Part shown: positions 9,566 to 19,600 of the stretch, piece after piece
How positions within the stretch are numbered: position 1 is the stretch's first letter
Layout: each line of letters begins with the position of its first letter
NCBI GenBank assembly: GCA_012728975.1
Contig: JAAYDZ010000074.1
Span: 1-64,000 of the forward strand
Reading direction: 5' to 3'
DNA: 64,000 nt
From: Bacteroidales bacterium
GTDB taxonomy: Bacteria; Bacteroidota; Bacteroidia; Bacteroidales; UBA932
The notes under the pieces: model-generated
What the model was told of the DNA's origin: nothing
Database searches by the model: none
Seen by the model: only the letters and a program-made list of their open reading frames with translations
Program-made: the position numbers and the translations under genes

Positions 9566-10590
9566 GGTTGGTTGTAATCCGCGGCACGCGATATAGGAGC
9601 TACATCTATTGGAGAGAAAAGTCCTTTTCTGTAACGATATAATCCGGCTATGCCTATCATTGCCGCGTTATCGGTGGTGAATCTGAATTCGGGCAGGAAT
9701 ACGTTCCAGCCCCTTTTTTCTCCTTCCAGAGTGATACGCTCTCTCAGGCACGAGTTGGCGGAGACACCGCCTCCGAGGGCAATCTCCTTTATACCGGTCT
9801 GTTTTGCAGCAAGGATGAGTTTCTTAAGCAGAATATCTATCAGATCTTTCTGGAATGAGGCACAGATGTCTACCTTATTTTCTTCGAGGAAATTGTGGTT
9901 TTCCGCAATTTTATCCCTTAAGAAATAGAGTAGCGACGTTTTTATACCGCTGAAACTATAATTCAAACCGGCAATATTGGGCTTTGCAAAACGAAATGCG
10001 GATGCATTTCCCTCCTTTGCAAGATGATCTATAATTGGGCCTCCCGGATATCCGAGTCCGAGCAATTTAGCGCATTTGTCAAATGCCTCTCCTACAGCAT
10101 CGTCTATAGTATGACCAAGGATTTCAAAATCGATATAATCATTTACCAGGACAATCTGTGTGTGTCCTCCCGAGACAAGCAGTGAAAGAAAAGGAAACTG
10201 AGGCTCTCGGTGTTGCTTGCCCTCAATCCTGATAAAGTGAGAAAGAATATGGCCATGAAGGTGATTAACTTCGACAAGAGGCTTACCGATAGCAATTGAA
10301 AGCCCTTTGGCAAAGGAAGTGCCCACTAAAAGCGATCCCAACAGTCCCGGACCACGGGTAAAAGCTATTGCCTTCAATTCTTCTGCTGTGACACCGGCCT
10401 GTTCAAGCGCCTGGGAAACTACCGGAAGAATATTCTGTTGGTGTGCACGGGAAGCGAGTTCCGGCACCACGCCGCCATACTTTTTATGCACCTCTTGAGA
10501 GGCCATAACATTGGATAGCAGATATTCTTCCCTAAGAACCGCTGCCGAAGTATCATCACAGGAGGACTCTATCGCAAGGATTATCGCCAT
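9562..10590 (-). CDS. tsaD: tRNA N6-adenosine threonylcarbamoyltransferase
   Basis: MAIILAIESSCDDTSAAVL; HLHGHILSHF; SGGHTQIV; tail-to-tail 4-nt overlap with slyD. Confidence 0.95.
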   Translation of the reverse strand: MAIILAIESSCDDTSAAVLREEYLLSNVMASQEVHKKYGGVVPELASRAHQQNILPVVSQALEQAGVTAEELKAIAFTRGPGLLGSLLVGTSFAKGLSIAIGKPLVEVNHLHGHILSHFIRIEGKQHREPQFPFLSLLVSGGHTQIVLVNDYIDFEILGHTIDDAVGEAFDKCAKLLGLGYPGGPIIDHLAKEGNASAFRFAKPNIAGLNYSFSGIKTSLLYFLRDKIAENHNFLEENKVDICASFQKDLIDILLKKLILAAKQTGIKEIALGGGVSANSCLRERITLEGEKRGWNVFLPEFRFTTDNAAMIGIAGLYRYRKGLFSPIDVAPISRAADYNQP

Positions 10591-10700
10591 ATCTTCAGTT
10601 TGGATTGAAATTTGTGTACAAAATTAGTAAAATTTAGTACTTTTGTTAGATATACTGAAAATTAAAGCACATTAAGACCTGGAAAAAAATAGTACTTGCG

Positions 10701-13700
10701 GTGGTCATTCTTATTGCACTTGTTCCGACCACCCTCTATGTTGCAATACAAATGCCTGCATTCCAGACATTTGTCTGCAATAAGGCCTCTGCTGTGCTAT
10801 CAGATAAGATCAATGGAAACATATCTGTTGGCAATATCTCATATGCCCTTTTCAACCGTTTGATTGTCAAGGATGTTCTGGTTGCCGGGTCTGCAGGCGA
10901 TACTATTCTCCATGTGGGGAAGATCTCTATTAACCTCCATGCAAGAAGTCTCCTTTCGGGAGAGATGAAGACAAAGAAAATAGTTATCGAATCGGGTGAA
11001 TTTAACATATGTAAGGTGACTCCTGATGTGAGCAACATCTCTCTACTTATGAAAACAGATGAAACGCAACAGATGGAATACATAACGGGAGCTATGGAAG
11101 AGGAGTCTGAAGAACAATCGCAAAAATGGCCTAAAACTGTAGATATTGACAAAATCGAGATACGGGACTTTAAATTCAGAGCGCTTGACACATTCAACAT
11201 CACTACCTATTCCGATCCCAGAACTATCGACTGGAACAACATAGTTCTAAACGACCTCAATCTCTCCGCACGCAATCTTAGTATGGAAGAAGATATAACG
11301 GTCGAGTTGGATAATCTATCGTTCAAGGAAGGCAACGGACTGAACATTAATACCTTCAGCGGAAATATACGTCTTGGTGAGGTACACGAATACAATGGCC
11401 TTGATACAATTACCCGTAAGGAGATTTACATTGACGATATGCTCTATGATGATGGCTATTCAATACTTGTTACGGATTATTACTCGATGAGATTTGACGA
11501 TTTTAGTGACTTTTCGGATTATCTAAGAAAGGTCTATATGGGTCTGGATCTCAAGGAGGGTTCATTTCTCGATTTTCGATCTCTAAGAAGTTATACCGAT
11601 GCTCTATCATATTTTACATTGAATTTCTATTTAACAGGTGAAACAAAAGGCACTGTAAGTAATTTAATCACCCATTCTCTGAAAGTGCAATCCAAATCAA
11701 GACAAACATTGCTCGACTTCTCAGCTCACCTTTCCGGTCTGCCGAATACTAACGAGACGATGGCTACTTTCGACATTAAGAGATGCTACACCACCACTTC
11801 CGATATTGCTGACATAGTTGAGTCCGTTACCGACACCCCAATTAACAAAAAAGCAATCAGCTCTTTCGCCAGTGGAGAAAGAATCCACTTTGACGGCAGT
11901 CTCAATGGCTTCTTTGAAGACTTTGTGGCATTTGGCGAACTTGGCTCTGAGGATTTGGGAAATTTCAAGGTCGATATCATCTGCCGCAACGAAAGAAAGG
12001 TAGGATATGAACTCATAGGATTTATCAAAAGTAAATCTTTTGATCTTGGGCGTCTTCTGAACAATTCACTTTTAGGCGATTTGACCTGCGATGCCACTAT
12101 TTCAGCCAAGCTCGGTAAGGAATCTAGCATAGATATCGAAAATATCAGCATAAGCGAACTCGGATTCAACAATTACAACTATAGCAACATCCTTGCTACG
12201 GGAAGGCTTGCCGACAAGGAATTTGACGGACGCGTCATATGCAGCGACCCGAATCTAAACTTTATGTTTCATGGACTCTTCGCCCTATCGGGTAAGAGCA
12301 GCAATTCTCTATACAAGTTTAACCTGGCACTCGGTCACGCCGACCTCCACGCACTCAATTTCGATAAGAGAGAAATCTCGAGGCTCAAGCTCCTGGCCGA
12401 TGCCGACTTTACTAAAACTACATCCGGGGATCTCTTCGGGGATATTCTTGTGAAAAATTTTGTCTGCTCTCTGGGAGACGACAACTATGATGTCGGCAAC
12501 ATCCACCTGCGTTCCAATTCATATAAGAACAACTATACACTCCAACTTCAATCTTCATTTGCCCGGGCTGATTACGCAGGTACCGCTCCAATCTCCTCGT
12601 TTATATCAGACCTGCTTAAACTTACTGCTGAGCATCATCTAAGCCATTTATTTGAGACTAAGGAGACTGAAGTGCTTCCCGACATACAAGAGAATTACAG
12701 TTTTAGGATTCAGACTTACGATATGCGACCCGTCTGCAGTTTTCTTATGCCGGGCCTCTATGTGGAAGACCGAACAAACATAAACGTCAGGATGACAAGT
12801 GACGACAAGGTAAAAATCAATATCAACTCCCCTCTGTTGGCTTACAAACACAATTATATCAGAGATCTTGACTTGACTCTGGACAACAGAGATAGCATGA
12901 TCACCACAATCTTCAGATCCGGAATGCTGCAATCCGGCAATATAAAAGGTTATGACGCAGTCATTAAGGCACTGATAAAGGATAATTCAATAGCAATAAA
13001 TCTTGGATTTGATAACGGGGAAGAAGCAGCCACATACGCCAACCTGAATGCCAGCGTATCCTTCCCTGAACCCAAAGAGATGGGATTGAATATTCTTGCC
13101 GACTTTTATCCCTCGAATATTGTTATAAATGGAGAAAACTGGTCCCTGAACCCATCTTCAATAAAATATAGAGAAAAGGATATATCAGTTGCAGGCCTTG
13201 GTCTTTCCAACGGAGACCAGACGATCCGTTTTGACGGAAGACTCTCGGAAAGTCCCGAAGATACACTGACAGTAAGATTAAATCGTTTTGATGCATCTGT
13301 GGCCAATCCACTTCTGGGCATGCCGCTCGACATAAAGGGATTTCTGACCGGCAAAGCGGAGTTTTTCGGCCTCTTTTCTGACAACAAGGGCCTTTTGCTC
13401 AATATAGATGGGGAAAAAATTTCAATCGCAGGAGACCAACTTGGAGACCTGGGTATCCATACTCAATGGAATGAGGTCGGTCAATGTTTTGATTTCCAGG
13501 TTAATAACAAAAAAAACGAATTAACCCCTCTCTATCTTGCCGGGTCTTTTTATCCTAATAAAAAGAGTGTCGAAGGAAACTTGTCATTGGACAAATTTTC
13601 CCTCATCTGCCTCAATCCTTTAGTCGAAGGGTTACTATCCGATGTCAGCGGAAGCATTTCCGCGGATATCGGCATATCGGGAACACTGGACAAACTGGCC

Positions 13701-15284
13701 CTTAACAGTAGCAACGGACACTTTGACGACTTTAATTTTATACTGGACTACACAAAGGTACCATATACAGTAAACGGACCTTTCAGCATAAGTGAAAAAG
13801 GAGTATTCTTTGAAAAAGCAATTGTAACAGACAGATACGACCATGAAGGAACCCTTTCCGGAGGATTGTATTATGACCATTTCAAAGATATGCGTCTTAA
13901 CGCCAGACTGAATGCAGAACACCTCCACGGCCTCAACACCACTGCTGCGGACAACGAATTATACTACGGAAGAGCATTCGCTACCGGTACAGTCCGAATA
14001 AGCGGACCGTTCAGAAAACTTCTGCTTGATATGAACATCACCACCGGACGAAATTCCACTGTACATATTCCGTTGAGCTCATCCTCAAGCAGCCACACTT
14101 CACTGCTGACTTTTGTGGACAACACCACAATCAAGGCTATGTCTGCCTATGACTCATTACAGGTGATGAACACAATCGCCGATAAGAGAGGCGGCTACGA
14201 ATTTGCAGTCAGAATGCGCGTCAATGCCACTCCTGACGCCGAAGTCCATCTCGAGATAAACAAAGCGCTTGGTGATGTCCTGAAAACTCGCGGGTCCGGA
14301 CAACTGGTTATTAACACCAACACCGCTACAAACCTATTTGATATAAAAGGCAACTATAATATTGATGAAGGCAGTTATAAGTTCGTGATGATGGGACTCG
14401 CATCCCGTGACTTCATCATAAATCCTGGTGGCACCATCAATTTTACGGGAGACGTAATGAAGTCAGACCTCAATCTCGAGGCCATATACCGCACAAAAGC
14501 TTCAATAGGTACCCTGATAGCTGATACCACATCTATTAGCACCAGACGCATAGTGGACTGCGGCATTGGCATCACCGGCAAACTAGCCAATCCGGAACTC
14601 AGCTTTTCTATTGATATTCCGGACCTGGACCCCGCCGTAAAAGGGCGTGTAGAGAGCGCACTAAGCACTGAAGATAAACGTCTGAAACAGCTGCTCACTC
14701 TACTCCTCTCCGGAAGTTTCGTGCCTGATGAACAATCGGGGATTGTTAACAACACCACCGTGCTTTACTCCAATGCTTCCGAGATTATGGCCAACCAACT
14801 CAATAATGTCTTCCGCCAACTCAATATCCCTCTCGATCTTGGATTTAATTACCAGCCCGGAGAGAACGGACGTGACATATTTGATGTGGCAGTTTCGACT
14901 CAGTTGTTTAACAACCGCGTCAACATAAACGGAAATATTGGTAACAGGCAATATATGACCTCCAACCAGAGCGATTTAGTTGGTGACGTTGATGTAGAAA
15001 TAAAAATCGATCGTACCGGCAAGGTACGTCTTACTCTCTTTTCCCATTCAGCAGACCAATACAGCAATTACCTCGACCAGTTACAACGTAATGGAATAGG
15101 TGTATCATATCAGGAAGAATTTGATGACTTCAGAGAACTCTTCAGAAAGATTTTCTGGAGCAAAAGACGCCGCGAGGAGTACGCCGCTCAGCAGGCAAGA
15201 GTTCTTGAATCACGCCGAATGGATCCCCTACAACGAATGGAGGAGCAAAAATCAGAGCAAACGCAGGGAACCACCACCAGGTGA
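10701..15284 (+). CDS. TamB-like translocation/assembly module protein (DUF490)
   Basis: 1527 aa, N-terminal TM, long beta-rich AsmA/TamB-like body, C-terminal TamB domain (GRVESALSTEDKRLKQLLTLLLSGSF). True start may be a few codons upstream. Confidence 0.82.
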   Translation: MVILIALVPTTLYVAIQMPAFQTFVCNKASAVLSDKINGNISVGNISYALFNRLIVKDVLVAGSAGDTILHVGKISINLHARSLLSGEMKTKKIVIESGEFNICKVTPDVSNISLLMKTDETQQMEYITGAMEEESEEQSQKWPKTVDIDKIEIRDFKFRALDTFNITTYSDPRTIDWNNIVLNDLNLSARNLSMEEDITVELDNLSFKEGNGLNINTFSGNIRLGEVHEYNGLDTITRKEIYIDDMLYDDGYSILVTDYYSMRFDDFSDFSDYLRKVYMGLDLKEGSFLDFRSLRSYTDALSYFTLNFYLTGETKGTVSNLITHSLKVQSKSRQTLLDFSAHLSGLPNTNETMATFDIKRCYTTTSDIADIVESVTDTPINKKAISSFASGERIHFDGSLNGFFEDFVAFGELGSEDLGNFKVDIICRNERKVGYELIGFIKSKSFDLGRLLNNSLLGDLTCDATISAKLGKESSIDIENISISELGFNNYNYSNILATGRLADKEFDGRVICSDPNLNFMFHGLFALSGKSSNSLYKFNLALGHADLHALNFDKREISRLKLLADADFTKTTSGDLFGDILVKNFVCSLGDDNYDVGNIHLRSNSYKNNYTLQLQSSFARADYAGTAPISSFISDLLKLTAEHHLSHLFETKETEVLPDIQENYSFRIQTYDMRPVCSFLMPGLYVEDRTNINVRMTSDDKVKININSPLLAYKHNYIRDLDLTLDNRDSMITTIFRSGMLQSGNIKGYDAVIKALIKDNSIAINLGFDNGEEAATYANLNASVSFPEPKEMGLNILADFYPSNIVINGENWSLNPSSIKYREKDISVAGLGLSNGDQTIRFDGRLSESPEDTLTVRLNRFDASVANPLLGMPLDIKGFLTGKAEFFGLFSDNKGLLLNIDGEKISIAGDQLGDLGIHTQWNEVGQCFDFQVNNKKNELTPLYLAGSFYPNKKSVEGNLSLDKFSLICLNPLVEGLLSDVSGSISADIGISGTLDKLALNSSNGHFDDFNFILDYTKVPYTVNGPFSISEKGVFFEKAIVTDRYDHEGTLSGGLYYDHFKDMRLNARLNAEHLHGLNTTAADNELYYGRAFATGTVRISGPFRKLLLDMNITTGRNSTVHIPLSSSSSSHTSLLTFVDNTTIKAMSAYDSLQVMNTIADKRGGYEFAVRMRVNATPDAEVHLEINKALGDVLKTRGSGQLVINTNTATNLFDIKGNYNIDEGSYKFVMMGLASRDFIINPGGTINFTGDVMKSDLNLEAIYRTKASIGTLIADTTSISTRRIVDCGIGITGKLANPELSFSIDIPDLDPAVKGRVESALSTEDKRLKQLLTLLLSGSFVPDEQSGIVNNTTVLYSNASEIMANQLNNVFRQLNIPLDLGFNYQPGENGRDIFDVAVSTQLFNNRVNINGNIGNRQYMTSNQSDLVGDVDVEIKIDRTGKVRLTLFSHSADQYSNYLDQLQRNGIGVSYQEEFDDFRELFRKIFWSKRRREEYAAQQARVLESRRMDPLQRMEEQKSEQTQGTTTR

Positions 15285-16175
15285 CACCTCAAGTAGTGCC
15301 TCCCGTCCTAATACAAGCGAATAATTGGGTTGCTCATGACCACATGGAAACCCGAAAAGTACCGGACAATCAAGACGATCGGTATGCTCCCTTATGAGGG
15401 TATAAACATCCTTTTCCCACTTATCACTATCAGCTGTATCTGTAAACTGACCTATTATCACGCCCTTGAGACGGTCCAGCATACCCGCACAGCGCATTGT
15501 CAGCAACATTCTGTCTACCGTATGCATCTTCTCATCAATATCTTCAATGAAGAGAATGGAGTCTTCTTCAAATAGATTCTGTATAGGGGTACCTATAGTA
15601 CTGGCAAAAAGGCAGAGATTGCCTCCGACCAGCCTACCCCTACCCTTTCCAGATTTACTGAATGGGTGTGGTGCGGTGGAATAGCGCATTTTTCGGCCGA
15701 AAAGTGCATCATAAAGTGAATCAAATGTCTCCTGCTGTGCATCTCCAAAGGTACTGGGCATAGCTCCGAGTATCGACTCAACGCCAAGCTTGCGTAGTGC
15801 GCTATGGAAGATTGTAATGTCACTAAATCCGACCAGCCATTTCGGATTTTCCTTGAAGAGATTAAGATCCAGGTGAGTGAGAGTGCGCATTGAACCATAG
15901 CCACCGCGATAGGAAATTATCGCCTTCACCTCATCGTCAAGTAGCATTTCGCGAATATCCTCGGCACGAAGAGCGTCATCTCCGGCAAAGTCGCCCGGAA
16001 GTGAGTTGTAGAGATATTTTCCCTTCTTTACTTTAAGCCCCCAGGATTTGAAGATGGAACTCCATTTCTCTTCGTATTCTGATGTGAGTTGAGATTGTGA
16101 AATGGCAGATGCCATTGCTACCAGTCCTATTGTATCGCCCGGTTTCAGATATTGGGGTCTGATAAACTGTCGCAT
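15252..16175 (-). CDS. LD-carboxypeptidase (S66 family)
   Basis: LKPGDTIGLVAMAS; AIISYRGGYGSMRTL; WLVGFSDITIFHSAL; VGGNLCLFASTIGTP; FPCGHEQPNYSL. Confidence 0.88.
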   Translation of the reverse strand: MRQFIRPQYLKPGDTIGLVAMASAISQSQLTSEYEEKWSSIFKSWGLKVKKGKYLYNSLPGDFAGDDALRAEDIREMLLDDEVKAIISYRGGYGSMRTLTHLDLNLFKENPKWLVGFSDITIFHSALRKLGVESILGAMPSTFGDAQQETFDSLYDALFGRKMRYSTAPHPFSKSGKGRGRLVGGNLCLFASTIGTPIQNLFEEDSILFIEDIDEKMHTVDRMLLTMRCAGMLDRLKGVIIGQFTDTADSDKWEKDVYTLIREHTDRLDCPVLFGFPCGHEQPNYSLVLGREALLEVSPGGGSLRLL

Positions 16176-16189
16176 CTATCTATGAATTA

Positions 16190-18238
16190 TTATTTGTTAT
16201 CGCGTTTTCGCTTAGGATATGCGATACGCGCGTGATATGTTTGTTTAATTTGTCGCTTAAAAGACTCTTTAACCATATTAATTTCCTTTAGCGAAATATC
16301 GGCACGAACAAGCTGTTGATCAGAGAGCCGTGAGCCTAGAATCTCTTCAACAAGTTCGGAGATACTCTCGTCGGTATATTTCTTGAGTGAACGCGAAGCG
16401 GCCTCAACAGCATCCGCCATCATAACTATCACCTGTTCTTTAGTAGTAGGGAGCATTCCTCTATATTTGAAAGGCGCCGTATTAGCAGGATCTCCCCCAC
16501 TATTACAGTACACATTGTAAAAATAAAGGGTCATCGATTGTCCATGATGCGAGCGTATAAAATCCTTTATTACATCCGGAAGATGAAATTTGCGGGCAAG
16601 AGCCAGCCCGTCATCTACATGGCGAATTATATCAGCAGCACTCTCCTCCGGAGTGAGTCCTTTGTGATAACTATCCTGTCCGCTACCGGGGTTTGTGTTC
16701 TCTACAAAACAGGCGGGATTCTCAATTTTTCCCACATCATGGTACATCGCACCTGCTCTCGCAAGCATCGCATTGGCTCCGATTTCTCTCGCAGCTATTT
16801 CTGACATATTTGCCACCACCAGTGAGTGCTGAAAAGTGCCAGGTGCCTTATGCGATAATTCCTGAAGCAGTTCGTTGCTACTGTCTGTCAGATCAAAGAG
16901 ACGAGAGTATGATGTGAATGAAAATATTCTCTCAAATAAGAATACAAACGGATTGAGGACAACGCACAACACTGCATTAATAGCGATGAAAGTCACAGTA
17001 TAGCTCTTCCAGATCATTGCAGCATCATCCGTCAAAAGACGGAACGAAAGCAACAGTGCCATCATTCCCACAAAAATAAAGATTGCATTGAGAAACAATT
17101 TCCATCCTCTGTTGAAATAGGTATACGTGAGCAGTCCGATACTGCCCGCTACCAGATTGATCCCGAAAAGTTCTATGCCATTCTCTGCAATCAGTAAGAG
17201 TGGCAAAAGTGAAATGACATAGACGGGGAAGATGACTTCATTTTTGAAAAATGAAGCAGCAATAAGAGCAAATGCAGCAAACGGAACCAGATAAATAAGA
17301 TTGGCTCCCAGACGATGGACCAAAGCAGTGGCGGCAAATGATAAAAACACCATCAAAAGGATAAACAACAGCTGGCCGGTATGTCCCAAAATCTCTTTTG
17401 AAGTGAAGAAAATGGCCAAAAAAAGCAGTGAAACCAACAGGAGTACTGTTACAATATGACTTACAATAAGCCATCCGCGCGAAGAAGAATAGCCGAAACT
17501 TCTGTTATACTCAGCCTTATAAGAATCCAGAATCTGCTCAATCTCAGCCGATACAATCTCCCCTTTGGAGACAATCAACTGCCCTGAATATATAATGCCT
17601 TTAGTGGGCGAAATGTAGTTGACCGCATCGCGATGCAAAAGCGCAGTAACATCTTCATCATACTCCAGATTTGGAACAATCCAGGAAGGAATGTTAAGTA
17701 ATGTAATTAGCGAATCAGTAGCCACTTTCGGGAATGTATAGCGCAGATCTGCCTGCAACAGACTGGCAGCTCTTTTTTGATCGTAAACCTCTAAAGCAGG
17801 CATCTCCGTCACCCTTCCGTTCCTATTGACAAATATTACCCTGTCAGAGATATCGTCTTCATCGAAAGTAGAAACTATTCCACCTGAATATGCATCAGAC
17901 AGGAACTCGACTATATGGTGTGAAATATCTTTCGGAATAGCTTTCTCTATGGAAAACCTAGCGAAACCGTCCACCATCTTTTCACCCGTCTCATCATTGA
18001 AATTGAAATATTCCACTATACGTGAAGTCTTCTGCTCGATTTCAACAAGCATCTCAGCCTCTGTCTTTAGAATGGGAAAGTCTATGGGAGCAATTAGCGT
18101 CTCGTATATCCAGGCTTGTCCGCGTGCATACTCATACTTAAATTTACCTTCGTTGGGATAGAGCAAGATCATCAGTACAGCCAAAACAGCAAACCAGATG
18201 AGTGACCGGTAGTTTTTGAGGTTTCTTGTTGTTTCCAT
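16190..18238 (-). CDS. 7TM-HD (PgpH-like) HDIG phosphohydrolase, predicted c-di-AMP phosphodiesterase
   Basis: 682 aa; extracellular 7TMR-HDED-like region, TM helices, LSHKAPGTFQHSLVVANMSEIAA...AGAMYHDVGKIENP...DFIRSHHGQ. Confidence 0.85.
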   Translation of the reverse strand: METTRNLKNYRSLIWFAVLAVLMILLYPNEGKFKYEYARGQAWIYETLIAPIDFPILKTEAEMLVEIEQKTSRIVEYFNFNDETGEKMVDGFARFSIEKAIPKDISHHIVEFLSDAYSGGIVSTFDEDDISDRVIFVNRNGRVTEMPALEVYDQKRAASLLQADLRYTFPKVATDSLITLLNIPSWIVPNLEYDEDVTALLHRDAVNYISPTKGIIYSGQLIVSKGEIVSAEIEQILDSYKAEYNRSFGYSSSRGWLIVSHIVTVLLLVSLLFLAIFFTSKEILGHTGQLLFILLMVFLSFAATALVHRLGANLIYLVPFAAFALIAASFFKNEVIFPVYVISLLPLLLIAENGIELFGINLVAGSIGLLTYTYFNRGWKLFLNAIFIFVGMMALLLSFRLLTDDAAMIWKSYTVTFIAINAVLCVVLNPFVFLFERIFSFTSYSRLFDLTDSSNELLQELSHKAPGTFQHSLVVANMSEIAAREIGANAMLARAGAMYHDVGKIENPACFVENTNPGSGQDSYHKGLTPEESAADIIRHVDDGLALARKFHLPDVIKDFIRSHHGQSMTLYFYNVYCNSGGDPANTAPFKYRGMLPTTKEQVIVMMADAVEAASRSLKKYTDESISELVEEILGSRLSDQQLVRADISLKEINMVKESFKRQIKQTYHARIAYPKRKRDNK

Positions 18239-18283
18239 AAATAATTTTATAATTTTGTAAAGATAAGAAAAAATTGTGCTACA

Positions 18284-19117
18284 ATGAAAAAACTAATAAT
18301 AGCTGCTGCCCTTATTCTGGCCGCATTTACCATGAATTCACAGGAACTTCTTGTCATCAGTTCCGACCTCCTTAAGTGTGACGATTCAATCCTTGTATTC
18401 ACTCCCAAACACTGCGGGCATTGCGGTAATGAGACCAAAGAAGCCCTACCCACACTCTTTCTGCTTCATGGCTGGTCCGGATGTTACCGCAACTGGGCCG
18501 ACAAGTCAGACTTGCAGCAGATCAGCGACCGTTTCGGGTTCAGGATCATCTGTCCGGATGGTTTTTACAACAGTTGGTATGCAGATAATGTAGACAAAGA
18601 GAAAATGCAGTGGAGAAGTTTCTTTGACCAAGAACTCTATCCGCAAATGGTGGAAAAATACAATCTCGACCCCGAACAGACATTTATCACGGGCCTTTCT
18701 ATGGGAGGTCTCGGTGCCATAAACATTTTTCTTGACGACATATCCAGATTCAGAGCTGCCGGCTCCATGAGCGGTGTGCTGGACATCTATCATGCCTCCC
18801 CTAATCTACTTGATAAGGAACTCAGCCAGATTCTCGGTCCTTATACGCCTGAGAACCCGCTCTACGATGCCAATAATCCAATAAACAACCTCGACAAGGT
18901 GGCCGGATCCGGCAAACTGATGGTAATTTCCTGCGGATATGAAGATTATTATGTAAAATCAACCCTTGACTTCTCAACCAAATGTAGAGAAATGAAGATC
19001 CCTCACATTATGCTCCTTTCCCCCGGACGTCACTCCTGGATCTACTGGGATTACGCTCTTGTAGAACATCTGGAGTTTTTCAAGAAAATTCTGGATGGAG
19101 CGAATCTGGGTTACTGA
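18284..19117 (+). CDS. Secreted esterase (alpha/beta hydrolase, esterase D-like)
   Basis: Signal peptide MKKLIIAAALILAAFTMNSQ; LFLLHGWSGCYRNW; TFITGLSMGGLGAI. Confidence 0.8.
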   Translation: MKKLIIAAALILAAFTMNSQELLVISSDLLKCDDSILVFTPKHCGHCGNETKEALPTLFLLHGWSGCYRNWADKSDLQQISDRFGFRIICPDGFYNSWYADNVDKEKMQWRSFFDQELYPQMVEKYNLDPEQTFITGLSMGGLGAINIFLDDISRFRAAGSMSGVLDIYHASPNLLDKELSQILGPYTPENPLYDANNPINNLDKVAGSGKLMVISCGYEDYYVKSTLDFSTKCREMKIPHIMLLSPGRHSWIYWDYALVEHLEFFKKILDGANLGY

Positions 19118-19127
19118 GTTGCTCCGC

Positions 19128-19215
19128 AACTAGTTTTGAGTTAGGAGTTATGAGTTTCGAGTGGGTGCGAGGTGCGGGTTGTTTGGTACTTGGTGGAACT
19201 GGTAGTTTGGGTTTG
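19128..19215 (+). repeat. Degenerate G-rich 'GAGTT' family sequence
   Basis: aactagttttgagttaggagttatgagtttcgagtgggtgcgaggtgcgggttgtttggtac..., same word set as 1305-1380. Confidence 0.55.
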
Positions 19216-19266
19216 GATAATTGTGTTGTGCGGTAATTGAGAAAAAGTAAGTGAATAAAGAATAAT

Positions 19267-19307
19267 AAAAAAATAATGAACAGGCTCTTACTGAACCTGT
19301 CCATTAT
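19267..19307 (-). terminator. Intrinsic terminator for the minus-strand (spt-like) transcript
   Basis: Plus strand: aaaaaaa + ATAATG-a-ACAGG-ctcttactgaa-CCTGT-c-CATTAT; on the minus strand a hairpin followed by 7 T. Confidence 0.6.
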
Positions 19308-19479
19308 CGTATATTTTAGACTTGTGGTGTTTAACGTCTTCTGTGTAGCATCAATATATTTTCGTATTTAACGAAAGTAGAGGCTTTAATACGATTACTT
19401 CCCCACAACAAACTTCAACTCGAAAGTCGAAACTGCAAGCTCCAACATCTGTATCCTTTATCTCCCAGCTCAAAACGAA

Positions 19480-19600
19480 AAAAATCCCCACACTTCACAA
19501 CCCACATCCCGAACCAACCCGTACCCCGCAACTCGCAACACTACTCACTCCCCACTACACACTCAGAACTTACTCGGAACAACATACTCAGAACTACTTA
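19480..19600 (-). repeat. Degenerate G-rich 'GAGTT' family sequence in inverted orientation
   Basis: Reverse complement reads gttctgagtatgttgttccgagtaagttctgagtgtgtagtggggagtgagtagtgttgcgagttgcggggtacgggttggttcgggatgtgggttg. Confidence 0.5.

Noticed and set aside
11786-12172. Antisense ORF in the tamB-like gene
   Set aside because: Ser/Leu-rich shadow ORF with no recognisable domain
19118-19600. Possible CRISPR array or clean tandem repeat in the G-rich tracts
   Set aside because: Words are degenerate, with no fixed repeat length or spacer; no cas genes
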